Positions 23,806 to 34,634 of a stretch of 64,000 bases of DNA are shown here, one piece after another. Position 1 is the stretch's first letter, and each line of letters opens with the position of its first letter. Made by a program: the position numbers and the translations under genes. This DNA is from Tubiluchus corallicola (taxonomy: Eukaryota > Priapulida > Priapulimorpha > Priapulimorphida > Tubiluchidae): the NCBI GenBank assembly GCA_030141605.1, contig JAQGDQ010000006.1, forward strand, positions 1,451,067 to 1,515,066, given 5' to 3'. The notes beneath the pieces were generated by a model that searched no databases, was not told the origin of the DNA, and worked only from the letters and a program-made list of their open reading frames with translations.

Positions 23806-24984
23806 ATGCAGGGGATAGGTGTTTGCCTGGTATTGGTATTACTGGCAGGACTATCATCTACTGAAACTCAGCCAGGTAAGTATTAATTTGGTTTCACATT
23901 TTAAATACAGTTTGACGTCGGTTAGTTAAATTATTTCGCCATTATTAGGTGTAAGACATTAAGAAAATGAACATATCTGTATCTCTATAAGTTCAGCAGT
24001 TGTTTCACTGATTGTTTGATTGGTTTTTTTCAACATGAAATTTTGACAGCAAATGTCTGGAGAATCTTAATTAACGCTGGCGCAATTTTTGGCAAATTCT
24101 TTTTTTCATTTACGGTTTGTGTGGGATTTTGATAAAAGTAAATCAAATGTTATTGATATGAACCTTTGTTTCCGTGCCTGTGCCGTTAATGAAACACCAT
24201 TGTTTAGTAGCCAAATTAGCGATGTTACTATGTTTTAAATGTGTTAATCAGAATTTAACAATCCATTGCGATTCCTTCCATCTACGATTAACAGCTATCT
24301 GTTGGTGAGCATAAACCGCAATCGTTTGTTAAATTCTTTGTTTTCACACTACAATCAAAGACTAATTATCCAAAACACCATATTATGGTTAGGTAATTAG
24401 TAATTACAGTAAACAGTTAAGTGTAAGTAAACTAACAGTTCCCTTGGTTGGTGACCTAATATTATGCAATAATGAACGCTAATCCTAAAGAATTTTAAGA
24501 TACTTTTCTTTCAACTCTTTTTTTTCATAACTAAACATACATGTTTATCCACTTTTGCTAGCTTCAAGCGGAAAATTAATTTTTTTTCTTCCTTTGACTC
24601 TAGGTCCTCATAATATTAATTTTAAATACGTAAAGGTTAAATTATTATTAAAAGATAGGCACGTGTGTCTCTTCTTTCCCATTATTGAACATTATTTTAT
24701 TATAAACTAACACATTCGTATAACGTTCAATTTTCATTCGTCTTAAATGCAAAATCTGATAATTTTTTATTATCTGATACATGCGCATTAACTAATTAAT
24801 TATATTAGTAACAATTCTGAGAGGGTGGCTGACCTCGATGACTTATAGTTCTTTCGCCACCCTTTCACCACTAATCAATAATTACTTTTGCACTTTGTAA
24901 TGTTGTATTATTGTATGTTGTATAGATTTATAAATCTGTTAGTTATGTATTTTGCTATTTTAAAAATGGTGATAAACTAATAAA

Positions 24985-25030
<46 letters not shown>

Positions 25031-28000
25031 TACTCATGGGATTGAATTAAGAACGCCCGCGTTCACACGTGTCTGTGTTGTCTAGTCATTGGTTTGAATT
25101 CCAAAGGTTTCTGGTTCAAATATATTGTGTTCACTTTACCAATAACTGATAATCTCGAATTTAAACTTATAACTAATTAGCTAATTATTTTATTTAATTA
25201 CTTTCCAGAAGTTCCAAGTCATCTTCATGACTACGATTCCTACGTGCGGTTCTGCTTTTACCCGGGGGAGGCAGCTCGACGTCCCGCGCCAGCCACGTTC
25301 TTACCAGAAGACATCGACCCCTCAACTTGCACGCACATCGTGTTTGGATACGCCACAATATTGGATAATGAGCTGACGGCCAAGTCAGAGTCAGATTTAG
25401 GTAAGTTGCTTGTTGCAAAGTGCTTTTGCCAATATGGTGTTATTGTTTACCATCCAAAGAAATTTCTGTGCTCATTGCGATGATGATGATGATTATGGCG
25501 ACGACGACAACGATGATGATTCAGCTTTAAGTAGAACAGACAAACAAAGCTGCAATGAGATTTTTTATTGCCCACGATAAATTACGAATTACAACTACAT
25601 AACAGAGATTAGTCACACAGGGCAACTACACGTAGCATTTTTTAATTTTTTTATATGACTGTCTTTCGTATCGAACACGCAACCTCCTGTACGGAGCTCG
25701 GACGTTTTACCTATCAGGCTACGCAGCCACTGTATTTGCCTAAGTGTTTGAAGAGAGACAGTACGACGTGACTATTAAACGAATACACAACATTGTCGTT
25801 CTGGCTATTGAGATTGCAAGCTGAGGTAAAAAGGTATCGAGGTTTAGGGACTGAAGTCGTGGACACTGGGTAGTGGGTTTTGAGTTTAAACAGGTACTGT
25901 GGGTAGAAATACCAAAAAACGTCAGGTCTATTTTATACACTCCCGAAATACTTTTCAGATTGCACGCAAAGTGTTAAAATTACTTGAAGATCACCAGTCG
26001 AATATTCATTCACGAAAAAAGGTTTATAAATAGAAGTAAATAAGTATAATCATTTTACTAGTTTTACAATCTGTTCACAAACCTACTAAATTGACAATAT
26101 GATAAAAATCATGGTTTTTTGGTTCTTTTCTTAGAGAAGCGGTACGAAATCTCGACTTCACACTTAATCGCATTTAGATATAGATCTAGTAACTAATTTA
26201 ATCTACAGCCAAAGGGAAGAAATAAAATGAGGTCTGCAACATCTTGATGGCTCTGCTTGTTAAATGGTTTCAGCTTATCGTAGCCCCGAATGCACCACTC
26301 ATATTTTACGCCTAGCACACGAACGCAGCGCACCCTGTGCTTAACTCCCCAGCCTGTGGTATCATTGATGACTTTCTTTTCTGGCTAATTATCACATTGG
26401 ACACAATTCAATTCAATTCAATAATTTTTTATTTGGCTGATTTGCAACACAAAACATTAAACTATATACGTAATGATAGCAACAATGCGATAACAAAAAC
26501 AGGTATGGTTTGAAAATTCTACAGAGTAGGATCGTGAACTTTCCAGACTCACCCCGAGACATGTCTTCTGTTCCTGAAATGGTAACTCGCGTAATTTCGT
26601 AACTTTGAAGCTCGTAGCTCTAATTTTAAATGCTTTTACTCACTTTCTGCATATAGTATTTTTTAGCACTTCTAGTTTTAGTCTAGGTAAATTTTAATTG
26701 TATGTTTTTGTGGCTTTTATGCTGAAATAAATAGTACAATGAATGGATCAATCATAAATCAATCATTCTGACATGCTCTTCTCCTCACTTCTTAGCTTAA
26801 CAAACCCAAATGAGGTTCAGTTTTAGTTATTTCAATGGCAAATAAAAAAAATTGATTTAATTTTGCTTTAATTTTGTTGCGTTTTTCCAACTTTTTTGTT
26901 AAATGATAAAGCACATAAAAATTGACGATATAAAACACATTGAAAAATCCCTGGTAAAGACCTACTTAACAATAACCAAGGTACACGGTGCAAGAAAGCA
27001 ACAAACTGAACAAAGACCTGATCAAGTAAAAGTGCATTCAAAGCTGTGGTACAAGGAAAAAACCTAATGAAGCAATGAGTATTGAAGTAACTTTCCACAA
27101 ATTTTATATTTTGTCAGAATTTCAAGAGGCCATTTATGCACTTTAACCCATGTCACAAAAATGATGTGTCGCATTCATTGTTAAACCAAATTTTGAGCTA
27201 AACGTTTTTTAAAACATCGTTATTGCATTGTTTAAGACGCTGGTTGGGCTTTAAATTGCTATTTGCAGTAATACCTAACTAAAAAATCCGTTTGCACTAA
27301 CTGTTTCTGTCGAAGCATTTAATAAAATTCTTTTTTAGAATTGTTTCAGAGAATCCTGGCCCTAAAAAACCAAAATCCAGATCTGAAGGTACTGCTAGCA
27401 GTAGGCGGTTGGGCAGAAGGTTCACAGCGTTTCAGCAATATGGCGTGGTCTCTCAACTCACGTCTTACCTTTGTTAATTCTGTACTTCATTTCCTGAGAC
27501 AATATGGTTTCGATGGACTAAATGTCGACTGGGAGTTTCCGGGCTACGAACGAAGAGGTGGACATCCTTCAGATAGAGACAATTTACCACTGCTCTTAGA
27601 GGTATTGATATAAAAATATTAGTAGTATTTGACAGGCTATAACACTCTAACTGCTTTGCTCTTGAAATTCATCTTTTCAAGCATTTTAAAGCAGGTTGTT
27701 AGTTCTGCTAGTTGACCGTCGGTTCTTCGTGTCTATATGGTGTAGTTTTGGCTTGAACAAATTAATGCAAAGTGAGGACTCTTCTTACCCAATATCTCTG
27801 TGTCAATTTTAAATTTATGTACAATTGTGTGTTTAATTTTTAGGAGCTTCACAAGATCTTTACGATGGAAGCCAAGTTTTCCGGCAACAATCAACTAATC
27901 TTGGCCACCACGATACCGGGCGCTAAATACTGGATAGATTTGGGTTACGACATCCCGAAAATCTCTTCGTGCGTTTATAAATACGTTTCTTATTTTTGAT

Positions 28001-31000
28001 GAAAATAATTGGTACTAATAACGCTATTTAAAAGTTGAATTATCAGTGAATGATAAATTATTATGTAGAAGATAACCGCCCTGCAGGTCAAGTGACTAAC
28101 CTCAAAATTGTCCTTGAAATCTATCATCTACTACCATTAATCCTTGCAAAGCGCCTTGTGTAAAAAACATCTCTGGTTATTTGTGCTCAAAGAGAAAAAG
28201 CTTCTCATAATATTCTTGATTTCTAAATGCAGGTTTAGTGATTATTTACCAATGATGACTTATCACCTTAATGGAATATGGAACAAACACGCTGGTCATG
28301 GAAGTCCTTTGCATCCTCACTCCTACGATGTGGACAAAACTGCGAATATTGTAAGTGAAGAGGTCGCCTTTGAAATATCTTTGTTTTTAGTAATTTCAGT
28401 TAAGTGTAAGACAACTTGGAAAATCACACACAAGCAAGGGCAGCATTTTTGTGTCATGTGTGTGAAAGGGATAAATTATTGGAAAATCACGGAAGCACTT
28501 TTGAGACTAATAGCTATGAAGATGCGGTATGATCGTTTTCCTTAGATAACCTAGTAATCTTCCATGCCATATAGTGTTCCTTGGTTTTTAGGGTACTTGG
28601 ATAACCTAATAATCTTCCATGCCATGTAGTGTTCCTTAGTTTTTAGTGTACTTGGATAACCTAATAATCTTCCATGCCATGTAGTGTTCCTTAGTTTTTA
28701 GTGTACTTAGATAATCTAATAATCTTCCATGCCATATAATGTTCCTTAGTTTTTAGTGTACTTAGATAACCTAATAATCTTCCATGCCATGTAGTGTTCC
28801 TTAGTTTTTAGGGTACTTAAATAACCTAGTAATCTTTCATGTCATATAGCGTTCCTTAGTTTTTAGTGTACTTAGATAATCTAATAATCTTCCATGCCAT
28901 GTAATGTTCCTTAGTTTTTAGTGTACTTAGATAATCTAATAATCTTCCATGCCATGTAATGTTCCTTAGTTTTTAGCGTACTTAGATAATCTAATAATCT
29001 TCCATGCCATATAATGTTCTTTAGTTTTTAGTGTACTTAGATAATCTAATAATCTTCCATGCCATGTAGTGTTCCTTAGTTTTTAGTGTACTTAGATAAT
29101 CTATTAATCTTCCATGCCATGTAGTGTTGCTTAGTTTTTAGTGTACTTAGATAATCTAATAATCTTCCATGCCATGTAGTGTTCCTTAGTTTTTAGTGTA
29201 TTTAGATAATCTAATAATCTTCCATGCCATATAACGTTCCTTAGTTTTTAGTGTACTTAGACAATCTAATAATCTTCCATGCCATATAGCGTTCCTTAGT
29301 TTTTAGTGTACTTAGATAATTTAATAATCTTCCATGCCATATAGCGTTCCTTAGTTTTTAGTGTACTTAGATAACCTAAATCCTATTATCGTTGCTTTTT
29401 TTTAAGGAATTCATCGTCCAATATTGGATAAACCATGGAACGGATCCAAAGAAATTGCTGCTGGGAATTCCTCTTTTTGGACAGACTTACACTCTCCAAG
29501 ACCCATCTGACCACATGTTAAATGCACCTATTGTAGGAAGTGGCAAGGCTGGACACATGTATCAACAGGAAGGAATGATGCCGTACTACGAGGTTTGTGC
29601 CCACAAAACTTTGCTTGAGCTTATTCTTATTAAGATTTTCGGCTTCTTGTGGATTGGTAAACACCAATCTTATTACTGCTTAAGTGATAGATTTAGCCAA
29701 CTGAACAACTGATAATGCTTCTTGCGAATATTTTTTGAATGACTTACAGATCTACGTCTTCACTCATAATAAATGAATAAATTACGACAAAATTTGCAGA
29801 TTATAAAGATTCGCAAATCTGTTTCGGAAAATTCACAAACATTTTAATGGTACCAATGTGCGGCATTTGTCACATTTGCAAATAAATAAAAATTGTGGTT
29901 TATTTCTATTAATTTTAATGACTTGCATTACTTAAATCTTTTGTAGGTGTGTTCTGAAGTGATGCCAAGCTATGAAAGCTTTTGGGTTGAAGATCAGCTT
30001 GTTCCATTTGCTTACAAAAATGACCAATGGATTGGCTACGAGGATTCAAGGAGTATTAGTGAAAAGGTAACAATCCTTTGCAGTATATTTGGACAAGTTC
30101 TAGAACTTCCATCACCAAACTTTCACTAATTTTTTTGTACGTATTGTTGACCACAGTTAGCATTCAACTGGTTACTGATCACCAACTTTTGTAATTTTTG
30201 CAACGCATTTGCATGTTATCAACGGGCCTCATTTTTCCCTGACTGACAATAGGGTTCGTCTAACTAGTTTTTGTTTGTAGGTCAAGTATGTGATCGACAA
30301 TCACCTTGGAGGCGTTATGGTCTGGGCATTAGGTTTTGATGATTTTAAAGGTCATTGTAATCATGGAAGGAATCCTCTGTTGACCACAATAAAAACAGAA
30401 TTGCTGGAAGTGACACAGGTGACCTATGTAATCCACACAAAATCTTCAAATGTTTTACAGCAGTTGCCGCACAAGTATGAAACGGGTGCAGTAGAACCAC
30501 ATTATGCAACATCACATCACGGTGAGACGTACAGGCGTCATACTGTGCAACATCGGCGACACTACGTACAACATGTATCCCATCAGCAAGAAGGACAACA
30601 CCCTGTTCATGGATATGATGAGCACCATGCCTACCATGGGCACAGTCGCAGTCGCAGAGTGGAGTCATCATATTCACGGCACGGGAATTATCACGATGCG
30701 TATCCTCATCAAACACAAGGAAGTTACATACCATATCAAGAACACGAAATGATTCCCCACGAAACGTACAATTACGAAACATATCCACACAGAGATGCAT
30801 ATGAAGTCTACCCTAGCAACAGCTATCCTTATGACGCTCACAATTATGTAATATATCTGCCGGAGCAGTATGACGTGCACCCTCATCAAACACATGAGAA
30901 TTACGGTGCATATTCAGCACATGGACAGTATGATGATTTCGAAGTACATCCTCGTGAAAGTTCTGAAATATATCCAGTAAACGAGCCGCATGCGTACCCT

Positions 31001-33433
31001 TATGAAAAAAGCAATTATTACGATACTTACCCTGGGTCTGAACTCTATGAAGTTCATCCTTATGAAAGTTATGGTTATGAAACACACCCTGATGAACTGT
31101 ATGCTGAACATGGACATTATGAAGGGCATCCTCGTGAAACATACCCTGAACATGGACATTATGAAGGGCATCCTCGTGAAACATATCCTGAACATGGACA
31201 TTATGAAGGGCATCCTCGTGAAACATACCCTGAACATGGACATTATGAAGTGCATCCTCGTGAAACATACCCTGAACATGGACATTATGAAGTGCATCCT
31301 CGTGAAACATACCCTGAACATGGACATTATGAAGTGCATCCTCATGAAACATACCCTGAACATGGACATTATGAAGTGCATCCTCGTGAAACATACCCTG
31401 AACATGGACACTATGAAGTGCATCCTCATGAAACATACCCTGAACATGGACATTATGAAGTGCATCCTCGTGAAACATACCCTGAACATGGACATTATGA
31501 AGTGCTTCCTCATGAAACATACCCTGAACATGGACACTATGAAGTGCTTCCTCATGAAACATACCCTGAACATGGACACTATGAAGTGCATCCTCATGAA
31601 ACATACCCTGAACATGGACACTATGAAGTGCATCCTCGTGAAACATACCCTGAACATGGACATTATGAAGTGCATCCTCGTGAAACATACCCTGAACATG
31701 GACATTATGAAGTGCATCCTCATGAAACATACCCTGAACATGGACATTATGAAGTGCATCCTCATGAAACATACCCTGAACATGGACATTATGAAGTGCT
31801 TCCTCATGAAACATACCCTGAACATGGACACTATGAAGTGCATCCTCATGAAGCGTACCCTGAACATGGACACTATGAAGTGCTTCCTCATGAAACATAC
31901 CCTGAACATGGACACTATGAAGTGCATCCTCATGAAACATACCCTGAACATGGACACTATGAAGTGCATCCTCGTGAAACATACCCTGAACATGGACATT
32001 ATGAAGTGCATCCTCGTGAAACATACCCTGAACATGGACATTATGAAGTGCATCCTCATGAAACATACCCTGAACATGGACATTATGAAGTGCATCCTCA
32101 TGAAACATACCCTGAACATGGACATTATGAAGTGCTTCCTCATGAAACATACCCTGAACATGGACACTATGAAGTGCATCCTCATGAAACATACCCTGAA
32201 CATGGACATTATGAAGTGCTTCCTCATGAAACATACCCTGAACATGGACACTATGAAGTGCATCCTCATGAAACATACCCTGAACATGGACACTATGAAG
32301 TGCATCCTCATGAAACGTACCCTGAACATGGACACTATGAAGTTCATCCTAATGAATTATATCCTCATGAAGAGTATCCTGAACATGGACACTATGAAGT
32401 GCATCCTCATGAAACGTATCCTGAACATGGACACTATGAAGTGCATCCTCATGAAGAGTATCCTGAACATGGACACTATGAAGTGCATCCTCATGAAACG
32501 TATCCTGAACATGGACACTATGAAGTGCATCCTCATGAAACGTACCCTGAACATGGACACTATGAAGTGCATCCTCATGAAACGTATCCTGAATATGGAC
32601 ACTATGAAGTGCATCCTCATGAAACGTACCCTGAATATGGACACTATGAAGTGCATCCTCATGAAACGTACCCTGAACATGGACACTATGAAGTGCATCC
32701 TCATGAAACGTACCCTGAACATGGACACTATGAAGTGCATCCTCATGAAACGTACCCTGAACATGGACACTATGAAGTGCATCCTCATGAAACGTACCCT
32801 GAACATGGACACTATGAAGTGCATCCTCATGAAACATACCCTGAACATGGACACGATGCATATGAAAGCTATCCAGGCCACTATGATACGTATCCATCAC
32901 ATGTTTCCACAGTTGGTATTCCATTTCCACACCATACAGCTTATTCTTATGAAGGGTATCCTACAAATCAATCCTATGAACAATATCCACGTAATACTTA
33001 CAACGATTATGAATTACCTGGTACTGTTGGACACGAGACATATCCCAGTAATACTCATGGGGGCGAAAGCCTTGGCCCAGTAGTTGCCCAGGAAGAGCAG
33101 AGGCCATATAATCCAGAATTGGAGGAAACAAAACTTTCGGATTCCGGTTCATCTGCTTCTGGAAGAAACGGCGCTGTGGGAATGGCTACAGAAAGTACGC
33201 AATGTGAGGTGAAAGGACCAGGTCCCTCTTGCTCCGGACATTCGCACATGGTAATGGCAAATCCAATAAACTGTCGCAAGTACTATCTATGTCTGTGGCA
33301 GAACACACCCAATGAAATGCGTGTTCCAATGAACTGCCCGGAGGGAACAGTCTTTCATCCATTCAAATACATGTGTGATGATAAGGAAAATGTTGATACA
33401 TCCGTAATATGTAAATGTGGAGAAGAGTCGTGA
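23806..33433 (+). CDS. Secreted GH18 chitinase-like protein with giant His-rich repeat and chitin-binding domain
   Basis: Exons 23806-23875, 25209-25400, 27339-27601, 27844-27968, 28233-28350, 29407-29592, 29947-30066 and 30281-33433 join in phase (1,408 residues; an in-frame ATG at 23779 could add 9). Residues 1-20 form a signal peptide (GVCLVLVLLAGLSS). The GH18 domain spans ~28-395: FLPEDIDPSTCTHIVFGYA, LKVLLAVGGW, DGLNVDWEFPG, LLLGIPLFGQTYTL, GGVMVWALGFDDFKG. The family hydrolyses beta-1,4-GlcNAc; the DxxDxDxE motif here is D146-N149-D151-E153, and MTYD is MTYH (H228), so two lining Asp are replaced while catalytic Glu stays. Residues ~400-630 are irregular His/Tyr/Pro-rich, ~632-1214 are the 14-mer repeat, and ~1333-1402 form a peritrophin-type (ChtBD2) cysteine domain (CRKYYLC, MNCPEGTVFHPFKYMC). 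Likely an extracellular chitin-matrix protein. Poly(A) signal AATAAA at ~33573. Confidence 0.93.
24821..25035 (+). mobile_element. LINE 3' end with (CTTG)n tail
   Basis: GAGGGTGGCTGACCTCGATGAC and TTCGCCACCCTTTC can form a 3'-UTR stem; AATAAA-like sequence runs into (CTTG)n then (CTTA)n. The same GGGTGGCTGA...TTCGCC.CCCTT signature with a different tail is at 56348. 5'-truncated LINE in the first chitinase intron. Confidence 0.65.
25560..25745 (-). mobile_element. tRNA-derived SINE-like sequence
   Basis: On the minus strand GTGGCTGCGTAGCCTGATAGGTAAAACG resembles a tRNA A box, and GGAGGTTGCGTGTTCGATACG a B box, about 35 bp apart, followed by an A/T-rich body. No intact tRNA cloverleaf is apparent. 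Located in the 25401-27338 chitinase intron. Confidence 0.55.
25746..27338. other. Rest of chitinase intron 2; LINE tail on the minus strand
   Basis: Contains (AATTC)n at 26403-26425 next to AATAATTTTTTATT, which in reverse reads as a LINE/SINE 3' end (AATAAAAAATTATT then (GAATT)n). The exon on each side (ending 25400, starting 27339) joins in phase, so no exon is missing. Confidence 0.55.
28545..29380. repeat. 56-bp minisatellite in chitinase intron (~15 copies)
   Basis: Unit gtgtacttagataatctaataatcttccatgccat followed by gtagtgttccttagtttttag, repeated about 15 times up to 27 bp before the exon at 29407. The units contain TTAG/TTTTTAG runs that look like weak splice acceptors. Confidence 0.93.
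31100..32850 (+). repeat. 42-bp coding tandem repeat (14-residue HYEVHPHETYPEHG)
   Basis: About 41 copies of a 42-bp unit inside the last chitinase exon. The consensus residue unit is HYE-V/G-H/L-P-H/R-E-T-Y-P-E-H-G: four to five His, three Glu and two Tyr per unit, no Lys, Cys or Trp. Variants cluster: G at position 4 only in the first three copies, L at position 5 in scattered copies, EEYPEHG and PEYG near the 3' side, and one copy with an inserted NELYPHE. Codon-level identity is high, implying recent expansion or homogenisation. Confidence 0.97.
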
Positions 33434-34634
33434 TATGTAGCAGTAGACTAATTTGTTTTTGTGTGCCAGTCCTTGCTGTTTACCTGTGACCATGTTTAAT
33501 CCCTTTTCAAAAGTGGGAGGAATAGTGTCCTAGTAATGCTTAGCAGTATCTTTTTATTACCTAGATCATTGGAAATAAATGTAATTGACTAAAGCAGCAA
33601 CCGAATTGCAACAGCGGAAAACTGATAATTTCATTTCTGCCTTTTTGAACATCATCGATCAGGTTTTATTACTTGAGGTAATATTTTTTTTAAAAGGAAA
33701 CACTTGTTTTGTAGCTGAGCAGAACTTCCTTAGCCTTTCGTTTAAGACTTTGGTGCTCGGTACTCTTGCTGCTTATGCCCAAAACAACTAGACCTGCTAC
33801 TGCCGGCAAAAGTATATTTTTTCCAAAGTTACTAGTAGAAGCTTTAGTGTAGTTCTATAGCTTTATTTACAGTATGTTTTAGTGATAGTATTTATGTTGC
33901 TAGTAGTTGATTTAGGCCAAAGCTACAGAGCTATAATCTGGTTTTTTTCCTTCATTAGCTGGTTCTGTTTCGATTACTTTATTCCTCAAACTGATTTTAA
34001 AAACAAGTGATTTTCTCAACATTATTATCTGTATATTCGTGCCAAAATTTGGGCATCGTTAACTTATTGATTATAATGATTTCAGTTTATAATTCCTAAT
34101 ACAATTTAAATTACGCGTAAGTTCAAAATTTAAATAAAAAGAATTTTTGTGCATGAAATTAATGTTATGTTGTTATAGCAACGTTCACTTTGTTGTTGAT
34201 GTTTTGTCGTTTATTGTTAAGACAGAATGCATCTTTTGCATACCGTTGTTGTTATCCTTGTTAATAGTATTGTTATTATTTTTGCATAAAATTGATTTTG
34301 AATTATGCACATTCTAAAGCGAGCAAAATGACATTAAGATTGGAGTACACTGTAAAAATGAATAAAAATTATGCCCAATAGCGTAATTTTTGTAATTCAG
34401 TTTTATTAATAAAGCTATAATGCAAAATCGTTGAGTATTATGATAATTTTTATTATTTGTACAAAAACTACATGTTGTTATCGCAATTGTGACATTTTAA
34501 GGCCGTTTTTATATATTTGTAATAAATCTATATACAAAACTAATTCTAAGGACTTAATCCAACAGTAAAATTTAACATTGCAATTTTTTGATAACCGGAA
34601 GTAAGTAATGCTTCATGCATGCCCTGAATTTAAC
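33434..34634. other. 3' UTR and convergent intergenic region
   Basis: Chitinase 3' UTR with AATAAA at ~33573, then AT-rich DNA up to the stop of the minus-strand gene at 34635. No further gene seen; the open frame at 33585-33791 has no supporting features. Confidence 0.6.

Noticed and set aside
28545-29380. Regular 56-bp repeats resembling a CRISPR array
   Set aside because: Contiguous tandem copies without unique spacers, in a eukaryotic intron.
30813-33083. Very long open frames on the minus strand and in the +3 frame across the His-rich exon
   Set aside because: They result from the 42-bp repeat period (multiple of 3) and absence of stops in other frames; the +2 frame continues the GH18 domain and ends in a ChtBD2 domain.
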